From Capsulimonas corticalis (GTDB lineage: Bacteria > Armatimonadota > Armatimonadia > Armatimonadales > Capsulimonadaceae), in NCBI RefSeq assembly GCF_003574315.2, contig NZ_AP025739.1:496001-560000 (forward strand): DNA of 64,000 bases. Direction: 5' to 3'. The position numbers and the translations under genes were made by a program. Under the pieces are notes generated by a model, which was not told where the DNA came from, searched no databases, and worked only from the letters and a program-made list of their open reading frames with translations. Positions 7,464 through 16,096 of the stretch are shown here, in pieces. Position 1 is the first letter of the stretch. Each line of letters starts with the position of its first letter.

Positions 7464-9476
7464 CTACTGCCAGAACTGATAGACGGGTATTCGAGTGATA
7501 ATCCCCCAGATGTTCAGGATCGCCCCTGGGATGAACTGTCCCAGAATTAACCCATAGAAAAATGGCAGCGACGCCTGGTAGGCGCGGACGGTCCCGAAGC
7601 GGATGAGAAGGGATTTGCAGAGCCAGGCGAGGAAGAGCGGGAACCACATGAGGTTCATTTCCCAGGAGCCCGTGACGGCGTAGGCGAGTGGGTGGAAGGG
7701 CCACCACCAGAACCGGATGCGCATGAATTGGAGGAATCCGGCGAAGAGGAAGCCGACGATCATGGCGCCGCTGACGCGGAGGTTCGGCGCGGCGGGCGCC
7801 CGCAGCCATGTCGAGTAGCGGTCCCATGCCTCCGGGCCGAAGGTTCCGTAGATTTTCGCCGTGCCGCCGTAATAGTAGTAGCAGTGCAGCATTGCCCAAA
7901 ACGCGCAGATCATCCCGACGCCGCCGGCGAGCAGCAAGACCCAGAACCAGCGGCGGGTTTCCCGGCGCGCGGAGGTCTGATCGGCCATTGAGAAGGCTTC
8001 GAGCTGAAACGGCATCGGATGACTGCGATAGGCGCGATTGAACCAGTAGAACAGACTGAAAACGCCCAGGCCCTGCGCGCCGATCGCGCGCGGGCCGAGC
8101 AGGTCCGTAAGCGTCCAGTCCGGTCCCGTGAAGTGCAGGTCGTGGACCGGCGTGCCCAGCTCCGCGCGCATCCGGGTGATGGCGAGCGCCAGCGCCAGGT
8201 AGATGACGAAGAAGAGGATCGCCAGCCACCAGGCGAGTCCCAGGGTGACCGCGAACCCGATCAGCGCCGCCAGGCCAAGACCGATCCCCAGAAAGGCCGT
8301 GCGGTACCGCATCGGCTCGTCCGAGTCGTCAAGATCGGAAGGGCGGCCGAGCGCGCGGCGCGCGACTTGAACGAAGTAACGGCGGCTCACCCAAAGCGTC
8401 GAAACGCAGAACAGCATATAAGCGCCGAACGCCTGATAGTTGGCGTAGGGCATCCGCGAATCGGAATCCCAGGCGTTGGCGACCACCAGCACCGACTGCA
8501 TTTTCCAAAAGATATAGAAAAACCAAACGGAGAACAGGAAGTCGAGCGGCATCAGCATTCCCAGGCCGATCAGGAATGGGTAGAACGCGAGCGGCGTCCA
8601 TCCCATCGCCTTCCAGGGCTGCTGCGTGAAGTACTGCGCGAGGTCCCAGTAACTCTGTCCGGCGCCGGGCCCAAGCGCGGGGATCGCCGGAAAGTAATAG
8701 TTGAGGGAGTTGGTCCCGTCCATGGCGGCCGCGATGGCGAAGCCCAGAAGGAACAGCTTCTGCCGGATCAGCGGAACGCCCGATTGGCCGCGCCCGCCCG
8801 GCTGGGCGTCGGTAAGCTCCAGCGGAATCTTGGTCAGCGGGAAACCCAGACGCTCGTTGTCCGCCCACTGCTTTCGGATCAGCACGTTGACACACTGCAT
8901 CACGAAGAGCAGCACGACCACGAAGGTCGTCCACACAACCATGGGAAGAAGCCAGGCGTGCAGGTGCTGCGGCGTGTAAAGGCTGTCGTTTCCCTCCCAA
9001 AATCCCTTGGCGGCGCCGCTGTCGGCCATCATCGCCCATCGCGGCAAGTGCGGCCAGAGCAGCAGCTGGTAGTTGTTGGCCGCGGTCGCCTGCGAGAACG
9101 GCCAGCTCAGCGATGGGATCAGCACCTGGATGAAATCGTGGCTCGCCATACAGGAGCCTATATTCACCATGGCGTAGATCAGCAGCAGCTCTCCCTGACG
9201 CAGCGCCCACTTTTTTCCCAGGAAACGCGCCACAGCACTATTGATCCCGACCAAAAAAACCAATATAAATACCGTGTTGAAGAACAGCGATACGGTTGTC
9301 GGATGCGCGGAGTAACGAACGCGCTCCATCAAAATCAGCCAAAAGGCGTTGACTGGCAATAACGCCAATCCGATCAGAACGGCCCGAAGCGTCACGCTTC
9401 GATACCCCTGCGATCCCGAGTCCGCCGCCACCGCCGGAGCGCCTTCGCCCGGCGCCTCCGCCTCGTTCTTATTCAT
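7464..9476 (-). CDS. Large multi-pass membrane protein (DUF6785/DUF6784-like)
   Basis: About 670 residues with roughly a dozen hydrophobic helices spread over the whole length (VTLRAVLIGLALLPVNAFW near residue 30, LFFNTVFILVFLVG, several near 330-450 and 560-660). Conserved-looking aromatic stretches are SLNYYFPAIP and WTPLAFYPFLIGLGMLMPLDF. This resembles the DUF6785/DUF6784 family common in Armatimonadota and Planctomycetota, whose transport role is unproven. The start at 9476 (MNKNEAEAPG) gives a short acidic cytoplasmic tail; no clear ribosome site is visible, and an upstream start at 9539 remains possible. Confidence 0.7.
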   Translation of the reverse strand: MNKNEAEAPGEGAPAVAADSGSQGYRSVTLRAVLIGLALLPVNAFWLILMERVRYSAHPTTVSLFFNTVFILVFLVGINSAVARFLGKKWALRQGELLLIYAMVNIGSCMASHDFIQVLIPSLSWPFSQATAANNYQLLLWPHLPRWAMMADSGAAKGFWEGNDSLYTPQHLHAWLLPMVVWTTFVVVLLFVMQCVNVLIRKQWADNERLGFPLTKIPLELTDAQPGGRGQSGVPLIRQKLFLLGFAIAAAMDGTNSLNYYFPAIPALGPGAGQSYWDLAQYFTQQPWKAMGWTPLAFYPFLIGLGMLMPLDFLFSVWFFYIFWKMQSVLVVANAWDSDSRMPYANYQAFGAYMLFCVSTLWVSRRYFVQVARRALGRPSDLDDSDEPMRYRTAFLGIGLGLAALIGFAVTLGLAWWLAILFFVIYLALALAITRMRAELGTPVHDLHFTGPDWTLTDLLGPRAIGAQGLGVFSLFYWFNRAYRSHPMPFQLEAFSMADQTSARRETRRWFWVLLLAGGVGMICAFWAMLHCYYYYGGTAKIYGTFGPEAWDRYSTWLRAPAAPNLRVSGAMIVGFLFAGFLQFMRIRFWWWPFHPLAYAVTGSWEMNLMWFPLFLAWLCKSLLIRFGTVRAYQASLPFFYGLILGQFIPGAILNIWGIITRIPVYQFWQ

Positions 9477-9773
9477 GTCATGGAAGTTAGACACGCTCGC
9501 TCCGAACTCCTGCCACCGGGCGAAGCTCCGTGCAAGCAAACATACTTAGTAATACGAAAAACAGAAATAATGAAGCAAGTAATCACAATATTAAGAAAAA
9601 ATAAATATAAAATTTTTGCATTCAGATTCGAAAATTTGCCGGAATCCATGTTATTGTATGTATGGGCGCCAAGCTTTAATATCAGAGCAGAAGCCGCAGT
9701 ATCATCTTCCAACCTTCTGTCAGCTCTTTTCAACCTCAATCGTAAGAATCTCTCGCCGAAGGAAGTGATACCT
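9477..9773. other. AT-rich divergent spacer
   Basis: About 300 bp between divergent genes. Bases 9541-9665 are strikingly AT-rich against the surroundings, with several A-tracts (AAGAAAAAATAAATATAAAATTTTT). This is presumably the promoter region of the S53 peptidase gene and of the membrane protein, possibly intrinsically bent DNA. I could not fix a promoter with confidence. The peptidase frame stays open across it, but that stretch has no coding character. Confidence 0.5.
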
Positions 9774-12245
9774 GTGAAAATCCGAGCATTTGCACGCCAA
9801 ATCGCCGGCGCGATCGCCGCGCTATGTGTAATATCCCATCCGGCAGACGCCGCTCAAGCCAGGATTACTCTGGCCGGCCACCTTCCCGTTGCCGCCCTTG
9901 CAAACGCGCAAGCGGTCGATCAGGTCCCGGATAGCGATCCGATTCCGCTCGCTTTGACACTGCCGCTCCGCAACACCGCGGAGCTTACCGATTTGATCAA
10001 TCGGCTCCAGGATCCCTCCGATCCTCTGTACGGGAAGTACCTTAAGCCCAGCGAATTCACGCAGCGATTTTCTCCGACGCCGGAGCAGTATCAAAACGCA
10101 ATCTCGTTCGCCCGCGCCAACGGCTTCACGATCACCAAACAGCATGCAAACCGATTGCTGCTGGATGTGTCGGCTCCGGCGAAGGCGACGGAAAACGCGT
10201 TTGCCGTGCGTCTCAACCGCTACCTCGGGTCCAATGGGCATGCGTTTTACGCCCCGGACCGTGAACCTTCCCTGCCGGCGTCGATGCAAGGCGTCATCGC
10301 CAACATCGTCGGTCTCGACAACTCCACGGTCTGGCGGCCGCACAACTCCCTGGTGACGCCCGCCAACATCGCGCAAAATCCCAATCAGATCGGCACTGGC
10401 CCCGGCGCCGGCATGACGCCCAACGATATCCGCGCGGCGTACGGCCTGACCGGCGTCACGCCGACCGGCGCCGGGCAAACGCTGGGCTTGTTTCAGCTGG
10501 ACGGCTATTCCCCGACCGACATCACGTCGTACCAGACCAAATACGGCCTGCCGAATATCCCGATTCAGAATGTTTATGTCGGCGGCCTGACGGGGCCGAC
10601 CGGCGATGTGGGGGGCACGGGCGAAGCGACTCTGGATATCGAGCTTCAGATGGCGCTGGCTCCCGGAGCCAGCAAGATCGTCGTCTATCAAGCTCCCAAT
10701 ACCGGGGCGGGCATCCTGGCCTGCTACAATCAGATCGCCAACGACGATCTCGCCACTTCCGTCAGCACGTCCTGGGGAACTCCCGAAGGGAATATTCCTT
10801 ACAACGTGCTCGACTCCGAGAACGCGATCTTCCAGCAGATGGCGGCGCAGGGGCAGACGATGTTCGCCGCATCGGGCGACAACGGCGCCTATGACGACGG
10901 CGCCACGCTCAGCGTCGACGACCCGGCGGCGCAGCCCTACGTCACCGGGGTCGGCGGCACAACGCTTGCGACAACGAAGGCCGGAGGAACGTGGGTCTCG
11001 GAAAAGCCCTGGGCCAACGCCGCCGACAAATCACGCAGCCGCCTTGGCTCCGGAAGCGGAGGCGGGTTCAGCTCCTACTGGCCTTTGCCTTCGTATCAAT
11101 CGGGCTTTATCTCGGTGGCGTCGCAGGGCTCTCTCATCTCGCGAAACGTACCGGATGTCGCGCTGGCCGGGGATACCTCCACAGGCTACTCGATCTTCTT
11201 CAAAGGCGGCTGGTACATCTTCGGCGGCACGAGCTGCGCGGCGCCGGTGTGGTCGGCGTTCGCCGCGCTCGTCAACGAGCAGCGCGCCACGGCGGGGCTG
11301 TCCCCCCTGGGCTTCGCCAACCCCGCGCTTTACAACCTTGCCAAAACCGCCAGCTACGCGACGGACTTCCACGATTCCACCACCGGAACGAACCTGTTTT
11401 ACCCGGCGGTCACGAAATACGACCTGGCGACCGGGCTTGGCTCCTTCAATGGAATCAACCTGCTCAGCGACCTTGCGCCGCTTCCCGTTGTCACTAACCC
11501 CACGCCCCCGAAATCTCCGACGGGCGTGACGGCCGCCGCCGGCAGCACGCAGATCTTCCTGTCCTGGTCCGCTGTCAGCGGCGCGACCAGCTACAACATC
11601 TACCGTGGGACAAAAGCGGGCGCAGAAGCGACGACCGCCGTCAAAACCGGCGTGACGTCTCCCTCGATTGCCGACACGGGGCTGACTAACGGAACCACTT
11701 ACTACTACAAAGTGACCGCCGTGAGCGGCGGAGGCGAAAGCGCCCAATCCGCGGAAGTCAGCGCGAAGCCGTCGAGTACCGCATTCGTGCAGATCCTGGG
11801 CGATCCCGGATTTGAAAGCGGATCATCCTCAACGCCATGGGTCGCCTCCAGCGGCGTCATCAGCCCCAACGCGGCGTACAGCGGCGCATGGAAGGCGGCG
11901 ATCTGCGGGACTGTCAATGTCTCGGATTACCTGTACCAGCAGGCGACAATCCCGGCGACCGCCATCTCAGCGAAACTCTCCTTCGCCCTGAAGATCACCA
12001 CGACGGACTCACTCACCGTGCGCCACGATTATGTCTACATTCAAGTTCGGGACGCCGCCACGGGAGCCGTCCTTGGAAATCTCGGCTACTTCTCGAACAT
12101 GAGCGCATCATCGTCGTATTCGACGAAGAGTTACAGTCTGACCGCGTACAAAGGCAAATCGATCCAGATTTGGCTTTACGACAGCCAGGACGCCACGCTG
12201 CCGACAACCTTCTACGTCGACAACTTCGCGCTCAACGTCCAATAA
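9774..12245 (+). CDS. Secreted S53 (sedolisin/kumamolisin) peptidase with FN3 and C-terminal beta domain
   Basis: An 823-residue exported serine-carboxyl peptidase. A signal peptide (about 1-28, ending PADAAQA) is followed by a pro-kumamolisin activation domain (about 40-190), the S53 catalytic domain (about 215-565), a fibronectin type III domain (about 580-665) and a C-terminal jelly-roll-like domain (about 670-823). Catalytic residues are Glu284 and Asp288 (EATLD), the oxyanion Asp369 (SGDNG) and Ser487 (GTSCAAP). GTG 9774 was chosen because GAAGGAAG precedes it and the signal peptide starts there. Members are active at acid pH and degrade proteins outside the cell. Confidence 0.92.
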   Translation: MKIRAFARQIAGAIAALCVISHPADAAQARITLAGHLPVAALANAQAVDQVPDSDPIPLALTLPLRNTAELTDLINRLQDPSDPLYGKYLKPSEFTQRFSPTPEQYQNAISFARANGFTITKQHANRLLLDVSAPAKATENAFAVRLNRYLGSNGHAFYAPDREPSLPASMQGVIANIVGLDNSTVWRPHNSLVTPANIAQNPNQIGTGPGAGMTPNDIRAAYGLTGVTPTGAGQTLGLFQLDGYSPTDITSYQTKYGLPNIPIQNVYVGGLTGPTGDVGGTGEATLDIELQMALAPGASKIVVYQAPNTGAGILACYNQIANDDLATSVSTSWGTPEGNIPYNVLDSENAIFQQMAAQGQTMFAASGDNGAYDDGATLSVDDPAAQPYVTGVGGTTLATTKAGGTWVSEKPWANAADKSRSRLGSGSGGGFSSYWPLPSYQSGFISVASQGSLISRNVPDVALAGDTSTGYSIFFKGGWYIFGGTSCAAPVWSAFAALVNEQRATAGLSPLGFANPALYNLAKTASYATDFHDSTTGTNLFYPAVTKYDLATGLGSFNGINLLSDLAPLPVVTNPTPPKSPTGVTAAAGSTQIFLSWSAVSGATSYNIYRGTKAGAEATTAVKTGVTSPSIADTGLTNGTTYYYKVTAVSGGGESAQSAEVSAKPSSTAFVQILGDPGFESGSSSTPWVASSGVISPNAAYSGAWKAAICGTVNVSDYLYQQATIPATAISAKLSFALKITTTDSLTVRHDYVYIQVRDAATGAVLGNLGYFSNMSASSSYSTKSYSLTAYKGKSIQIWLYDSQDATLPTTFYVDNFALNVQ

Positions 12246-12253
12246 AAGCGGCA

Positions 12254-12307
12254 AGACAAAGCTTACCCGGCGGCGATCGTACAATCGCCGCCGGGTAAGC
12301 TTTGTCT
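12254..12307. terminator. 24-bp perfect hairpin between convergent genes
   Basis: A 24-bp arm (12254-12277) and its exact complement (12284-12307) enclose CGTACA. It sits 9 bp after the peptidase stop and 20 bp before the stop of the convergent polymerase gene. It probably ends both transcripts, although no long T-run follows on either strand. Confidence 0.75.
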
Positions 12308-12326
12308 ACATTTCCGTGCGGATGCA

Positions 12327-15300
12327 TCACGCGCTCCGGCGAGGCTCCAGCCCAACGAACAGGCGACTGTCGGTTTCCGTGAGCGGATCGGTTTCTCCGG
12401 CGGCCGCCGCGCGGGCGAAGACCGCTCCTGGATACTGAGCGCGCATCGCGCGCGCCAGCACATGACGGCCGCCGATCGAAACCGGCTGCGGGGCGTCCAG
12501 GGTCATCTCTCGCCGCACTTCCCGATACCAGGATTGCCGCAATCCCAGCGCCAGAAGCGTCGACTCCTGCGGGGTCAGCCCCTCGACCAATCCGCGGCGA
12601 ATGACGGCCGTGTCACCGTGGATATCCTTCACGCTTCCCCACCCGATGACGTAGTAAAGCAGCAGCCGGATCACGCCGCGCGCGCCGCTCATGATGGAAA
12701 GCCGCGCGGGGTCGAGATCGTTATCCTCGAAGGTCTCCTGACGCGTGAGCATATCCGTCAGCTCCTCGGCGTATCGAGGCCATTTCTCAAGCCACTCCCC
12801 GACGCCGGGCTTCGGCGGCAGATCCAGCGTGCGCCCGAGAAACGGCCCGATGGACCACCCGGACCGTTTCGCCGCCTCGAAGCCTCGCCGGCGCAGACGC
12901 TCGGCGGCGCCAATCGCCGCCAAGAGACCCTCGCGCTCGAAGATACGCATTAAGGCGTTCGTCACCTCTCCCTTTGTCAGCAGTCCAGCCGGCGGCGGAT
13001 CGATCCCCAGAGCGATCAGCTCCGCGCGGCCATTATCGCTAAGGCTGAGCTGGGCGAGGCCCCAGTGCGCGTCCTGAGACGGACGCACATTCTCCAGCAG
13101 ACGAGGGTTGCGCGCCAGAAAGGCGTTCAGCGTCAGCAGAGCGCCGGCTTCGCGCTGCCCCGCCTCCGTGACCGGAAGGAACACCGCCCCCAAATCTCCG
13201 TCGAAATCCGCATTCATCAGCGATGTGATCGCTGCGGGAATCCGAATGACGCTTCCCTGGTCCCGCCGTGGACGCAGCGCCAGCAGCGGCGTATGCACAT
13301 GCTCCGGCTGGGAATAAAGCGTCGGTGACGAAAGCAGCACCCACGAACGCTCCATCAGAGCATCGAGCGCCCTCGCCGCTTCGGGCGTTCTCTGAACGAT
13401 CGCGTCCGGGTGAGGATAGTCACGCATCAGCATGGGGGCGAACAGCGCCCAGGCCATCTCGTCCGGCAGTGAGATCTGATCGAGCGCCAGAGCGTGATCT
13501 GGAGACAGCACGGCACGGCCGCTGAAGACGACGCTTTCGCTCCAGCGCAGATCCTCCGGACTGACCAGCGCTTCGAAGTAGGAGCCCACGTTTGTTTCGA
13601 GCGCCGCGACGCCTTTCCGGACCAGCGTCTCCGGAGCGCCGGAGCGTATCAGACGCTCCACCTGCGCGTTCACCTTGACGACGGCCTCATATTCCGCGAC
13701 ATCCGTACGAACGCCGATTGATGCGACGTATGTCCCGCGAAGCCAGGGATGCGCCACGGGCCGCGCAAGCTCCAAACCGCCGTCGGGAGACTGCAATGCA
13801 AATTCGATTCCGGCGTCCACCCGCTCGGCTTTGATCCCGGCGGCGGCCAGGCGCGAGGTGAGATTTGCAAATGCGGGCGAGGGAGACGGCGACTGTTCGA
13901 CCGGGCCCTGAGCGATGCGCGCCGCCAGCGTGGACACTTCCGGGTTTCGCGTGGAGCGCGTCTGATACAGTTCCCGGATGGTCTCGTACGCGCCGATCTC
14001 GCGCAGCGCCGCGTATTCCAAGTGGCGCAGGGTTTGACCGGAATACGCTGTCCCATCCGCATCACTCCCAGCTCCCCCACCGGCCCCCGTGGTATAAGAA
14101 ATCTTCGTAATCGCTTCAAAATCCAGACGCCCCCAGTAGACCCAACCCACGCAGCTCGTCCTGTCCAGCGCGGGGCCGTCCTTGCCGAGTGTTAAGAGAT
14201 CCAGACCGTCTTCGGGTAATCCCAAATCCTTCAGCAGGGCGCGCAGATCTTCCTGGGACGGCCCGCGAAACGGCGGCGCGAGAAACGGTTCTCCGGTAAG
14301 ATGCGCGATGCGTCCGGCGGCGGCTTCCCATAGCTGCCCCAGGTTGAGCCGCGTGATGACGCCGGAGGGCGAGTAGACCAGATCGACGGGCGCGCCATTC
14401 AGATGCGGCATCTCGTCGTCCGGCAGAATGCGGCTCACCGTACACTTTGCCCCATGCCGGTTCGAGAGGCGGTCCCCGGCTTGAAGCGGCGTATACGCCT
14501 CTCGGTAAGACTGAGTCGGAGCGGGTTCCGTGGAAAAACGGCGGGCGCACGATTCACTGATCACAACGGCGTCTTCAAACGTATCCGCCCCCCAGGGCGC
14601 ATACGCCGTCAGCAGGCTCCGTCCGCACCAAAAACCGGGAGTATCCGGCTCGTACCCCGTCTGCACGATGGCCGGCTCCGGCTTTGCCGTCGGCAGCCAT
14701 TGGCGCATCATATTGCAGCTCATGATCAGCCGGGCGTCGGCGCTGTGCTCGATAAATGGAATCATCATCGCGGGCAGCCCGAAGCCCGCTTCCGGAGAAT
14801 CGTCCACAATCACGAGCTTGCCGTCTCGGATCACCGCCCCCATCGCCACAGAGCAGATCTTATTGACGTTTCCCCCTTCAGGAGTCTCCAGCGGACTGAC
14901 ACGGCCGATGTTCGCGAAGGTGAGAGCGCCAGTGGCGCTTGGGATCACGAGCCGGCGCGCGTGGATCTTACGCGCAAGCCAGTTCGTTTTGTCCAGCCAC
15001 TGCGCGTAGACGGACGAAAGCGATGTGGGAGGATCGTGGTAAAACGAATCGAACCACGTGTCGATCGGAAGCCAGGAGCGCAGAAGCGCTTCGTCCCAGG
15101 ACAATCCCGCGGGCGCTTCGCCCAGACGCGCTTCGACATAGTCGTAAAGATGCTCGCCAATGCACTTGATATTGGCCGCCTCCAGGTCTTCCTGATCGGC
15201 GTAAGGCAGCACGATCCGCGGATGCGCCCAGGCCGGGCCGCCGAGCGCCGAGCCGTTGTCGCCGCCAAGCCAGAGCATCCCTTCTCGATCGGGGCGATGG

Positions 15301-15494
15301 AGTCCATCAAAGGTCGCCGAGATCTCGCTGCCTGACCCGAGCACGGAAACCGTGACCCGCGCGGTCGTCTCCGAGGGAAACTCCGCTGAGTATCCCGCGA
15401 GCGGAAGACGCTCGGAAAGCAATTCGGGAAGTCTTTCCTGGAGGAAGCGGTCATAAGACTCTTGGTGCCATGTCGTTTCCGTCATCTGGATCAT
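12327..15494 (-). CDS. Single-chain RNA polymerase: fused beta/beta-prime catalytic cores
   Basis: 1,055 residues carrying RpoB hallmarks first and RpoC hallmarks second. RpoB part: fork/rifampicin region QWLDKTN..IHARRL (165-182), SPLETPEGGN (200-209), TFEDAVVISE (E307/D308), GDRLSNRHGAKC (340-351), Arg382 in GVITRLNLGQL, and the C-terminal SGQTLRHLEYAALREIGAY from about 485. RpoC part: LELARPVAHPW (E575), clamp-helix segment about 598-641 with GAPETLVRK, FSGRAVL (S658), SPTLY (722-727), the metal site NADFDGD (D763, D765, D767), SGARG (936-940) and EGLTP (971-975, bridge-helix start). ATG 15494 overlaps the sigma stop (ATGA) and has GGGAGG 7 bp upstream. Standard beta plus beta-prime exceed 2,400 residues, so this is a reduced core. 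The related known single-chain enzymes are phage YonO and crAss-like phage polymerases; no phage gene is near. Confidence 0.93.
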   Translation of the reverse strand: MIQMTETTWHQESYDRFLQERLPELLSERLPLAGYSAEFPSETTARVTVSVLGSGSEISATFDGLHRPDREGMLWLGGDNGSALGGPAWAHPRIVLPYADQEDLEAANIKCIGEHLYDYVEARLGEAPAGLSWDEALLRSWLPIDTWFDSFYHDPPTSLSSVYAQWLDKTNWLARKIHARRLVIPSATGALTFANIGRVSPLETPEGGNVNKICSVAMGAVIRDGKLVIVDDSPEAGFGLPAMMIPFIEHSADARLIMSCNMMRQWLPTAKPEPAIVQTGYEPDTPGFWCGRSLLTAYAPWGADTFEDAVVISESCARRFSTEPAPTQSYREAYTPLQAGDRLSNRHGAKCTVSRILPDDEMPHLNGAPVDLVYSPSGVITRLNLGQLWEAAAGRIAHLTGEPFLAPPFRGPSQEDLRALLKDLGLPEDGLDLLTLGKDGPALDRTSCVGWVYWGRLDFEAITKISYTTGAGGGAGSDADGTAYSGQTLRHLEYAALREIGAYETIRELYQTRSTRNPEVSTLAARIAQGPVEQSPSPSPAFANLTSRLAAAGIKAERVDAGIEFALQSPDGGLELARPVAHPWLRGTYVASIGVRTDVAEYEAVVKVNAQVERLIRSGAPETLVRKGVAALETNVGSYFEALVSPEDLRWSESVVFSGRAVLSPDHALALDQISLPDEMAWALFAPMLMRDYPHPDAIVQRTPEAARALDALMERSWVLLSSPTLYSQPEHVHTPLLALRPRRDQGSVIRIPAAITSLMNADFDGDLGAVFLPVTEAGQREAGALLTLNAFLARNPRLLENVRPSQDAHWGLAQLSLSDNGRAELIALGIDPPPAGLLTKGEVTNALMRIFEREGLLAAIGAAERLRRRGFEAAKRSGWSIGPFLGRTLDLPPKPGVGEWLEKWPRYAEELTDMLTRQETFEDNDLDPARLSIMSGARGVIRLLLYYVIGWGSVKDIHGDTAVIRRGLVEGLTPQESTLLALGLRQSWYREVRREMTLDAPQPVSIGGRHVLARAMRAQYPGAVFARAAAAGETDPLTETDSRLFVGLEPRRSA

Positions 15495-16096
15495 TCGATG
15501 TCCTCCCATTCCTTCACCAACTCATTCCATTCCCGAGCCAGCTGCTGACGCGCGTGATAGAGCCGTGATTTGACCGTTCCGGTCGGGATGCCGAGCTTTT
15601 CCGCCGCTCCCGCCATCCCCATCTCGTCCTCATACACCAGCGTCCAGACCTCACGCTTCTCCTCGGACAACTGATCGACCATTCCGTAAAGACGCCGAAC
15701 GCTCTCCGCGCGCTGCACCGCCTCATCGGGCGTTTCGGCGGCGTCCGCCACCCAGTCGGCGGGCCGACCCCGGTCGTCGTCGGCTGTGGGCGGCGGTTCG
15801 AGCGTCGTCTCGCGGCGGCGGCGTACCGATCGGAGCTGATTGAGGGCAAGGTTCGTCGCCATCCGAAACAGCCATGGCTTGACGCCCCCGCGCCCGTCCC
15901 ACTGGTCCGCCCGGGTCCAAATCCGCAGGAATACCTCCTGAAGAAGATCCCCGGCGGCGTCTTCATCCCGGACGGTGCGCAGCAGATGCCGGCGCAGGGC
16001 GTCTTGATAGCGCTGGACGATTTGATCGAACGCCGCCTCATCCCGCTCCTGAATGCGCTCCATCAATTTGTCGTCACTGTTGGTCATCGGGTTCAC
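15491..16096 (-). CDS. ECF-family sigma factor paired with the single-chain polymerase
   Basis: A 201-residue sigma-70 family protein with only regions 2 and 4. Region 2 covers about residues 25-95 (AAGDLLQEVFLRIWTRADQW, GGVKPWLFRMATNLALNQLR). Region 4 covers about 135-190 (LSEEKREVWTLVYEDEMGM, then GIPTGTVKSRLYHARQQLA). An acidic linker (PPPTADDDRGRPADWVADAAETPDEA) joins them. The start is either GTG 16096 or ATG 16087; neither has a strong ribosome site. No anti-sigma gene adjoins. Its stop overlaps the polymerase start, so both proteins are made together. It most likely directs that polymerase to its promoters, though binding to the normal core cannot be excluded. Confidence 0.92.
   Translation of the reverse strand: MNPMTNSDDKLMERIQERDEAAFDQIVQRYQDALRRHLLRTVRDEDAAGDLLQEVFLRIWTRADQWDGRGGVKPWLFRMATNLALNQLRSVRRRRETTLEPPPTADDDRGRPADWVADAAETPDEAVQRAESVRRLYGMVDQLSEEKREVWTLVYEDEMGMAGAAEKLGIPTGTVKSRLYHARQQLAREWNELVKEWEDIE

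Noticed and set aside
8019-9362. Long plus-strand frame over the membrane protein gene
   Set aside because: Its residues are Arg/Gln/His-rich as in antisense shadows, while the minus strand encodes a coherent multi-pass membrane protein.
12327-16096. Prophage origin of the sigma-polymerase operon
   Set aside because: No integrase, structural, lysis or replication genes, no attachment repeat and no shift in codon or base use are seen around it.
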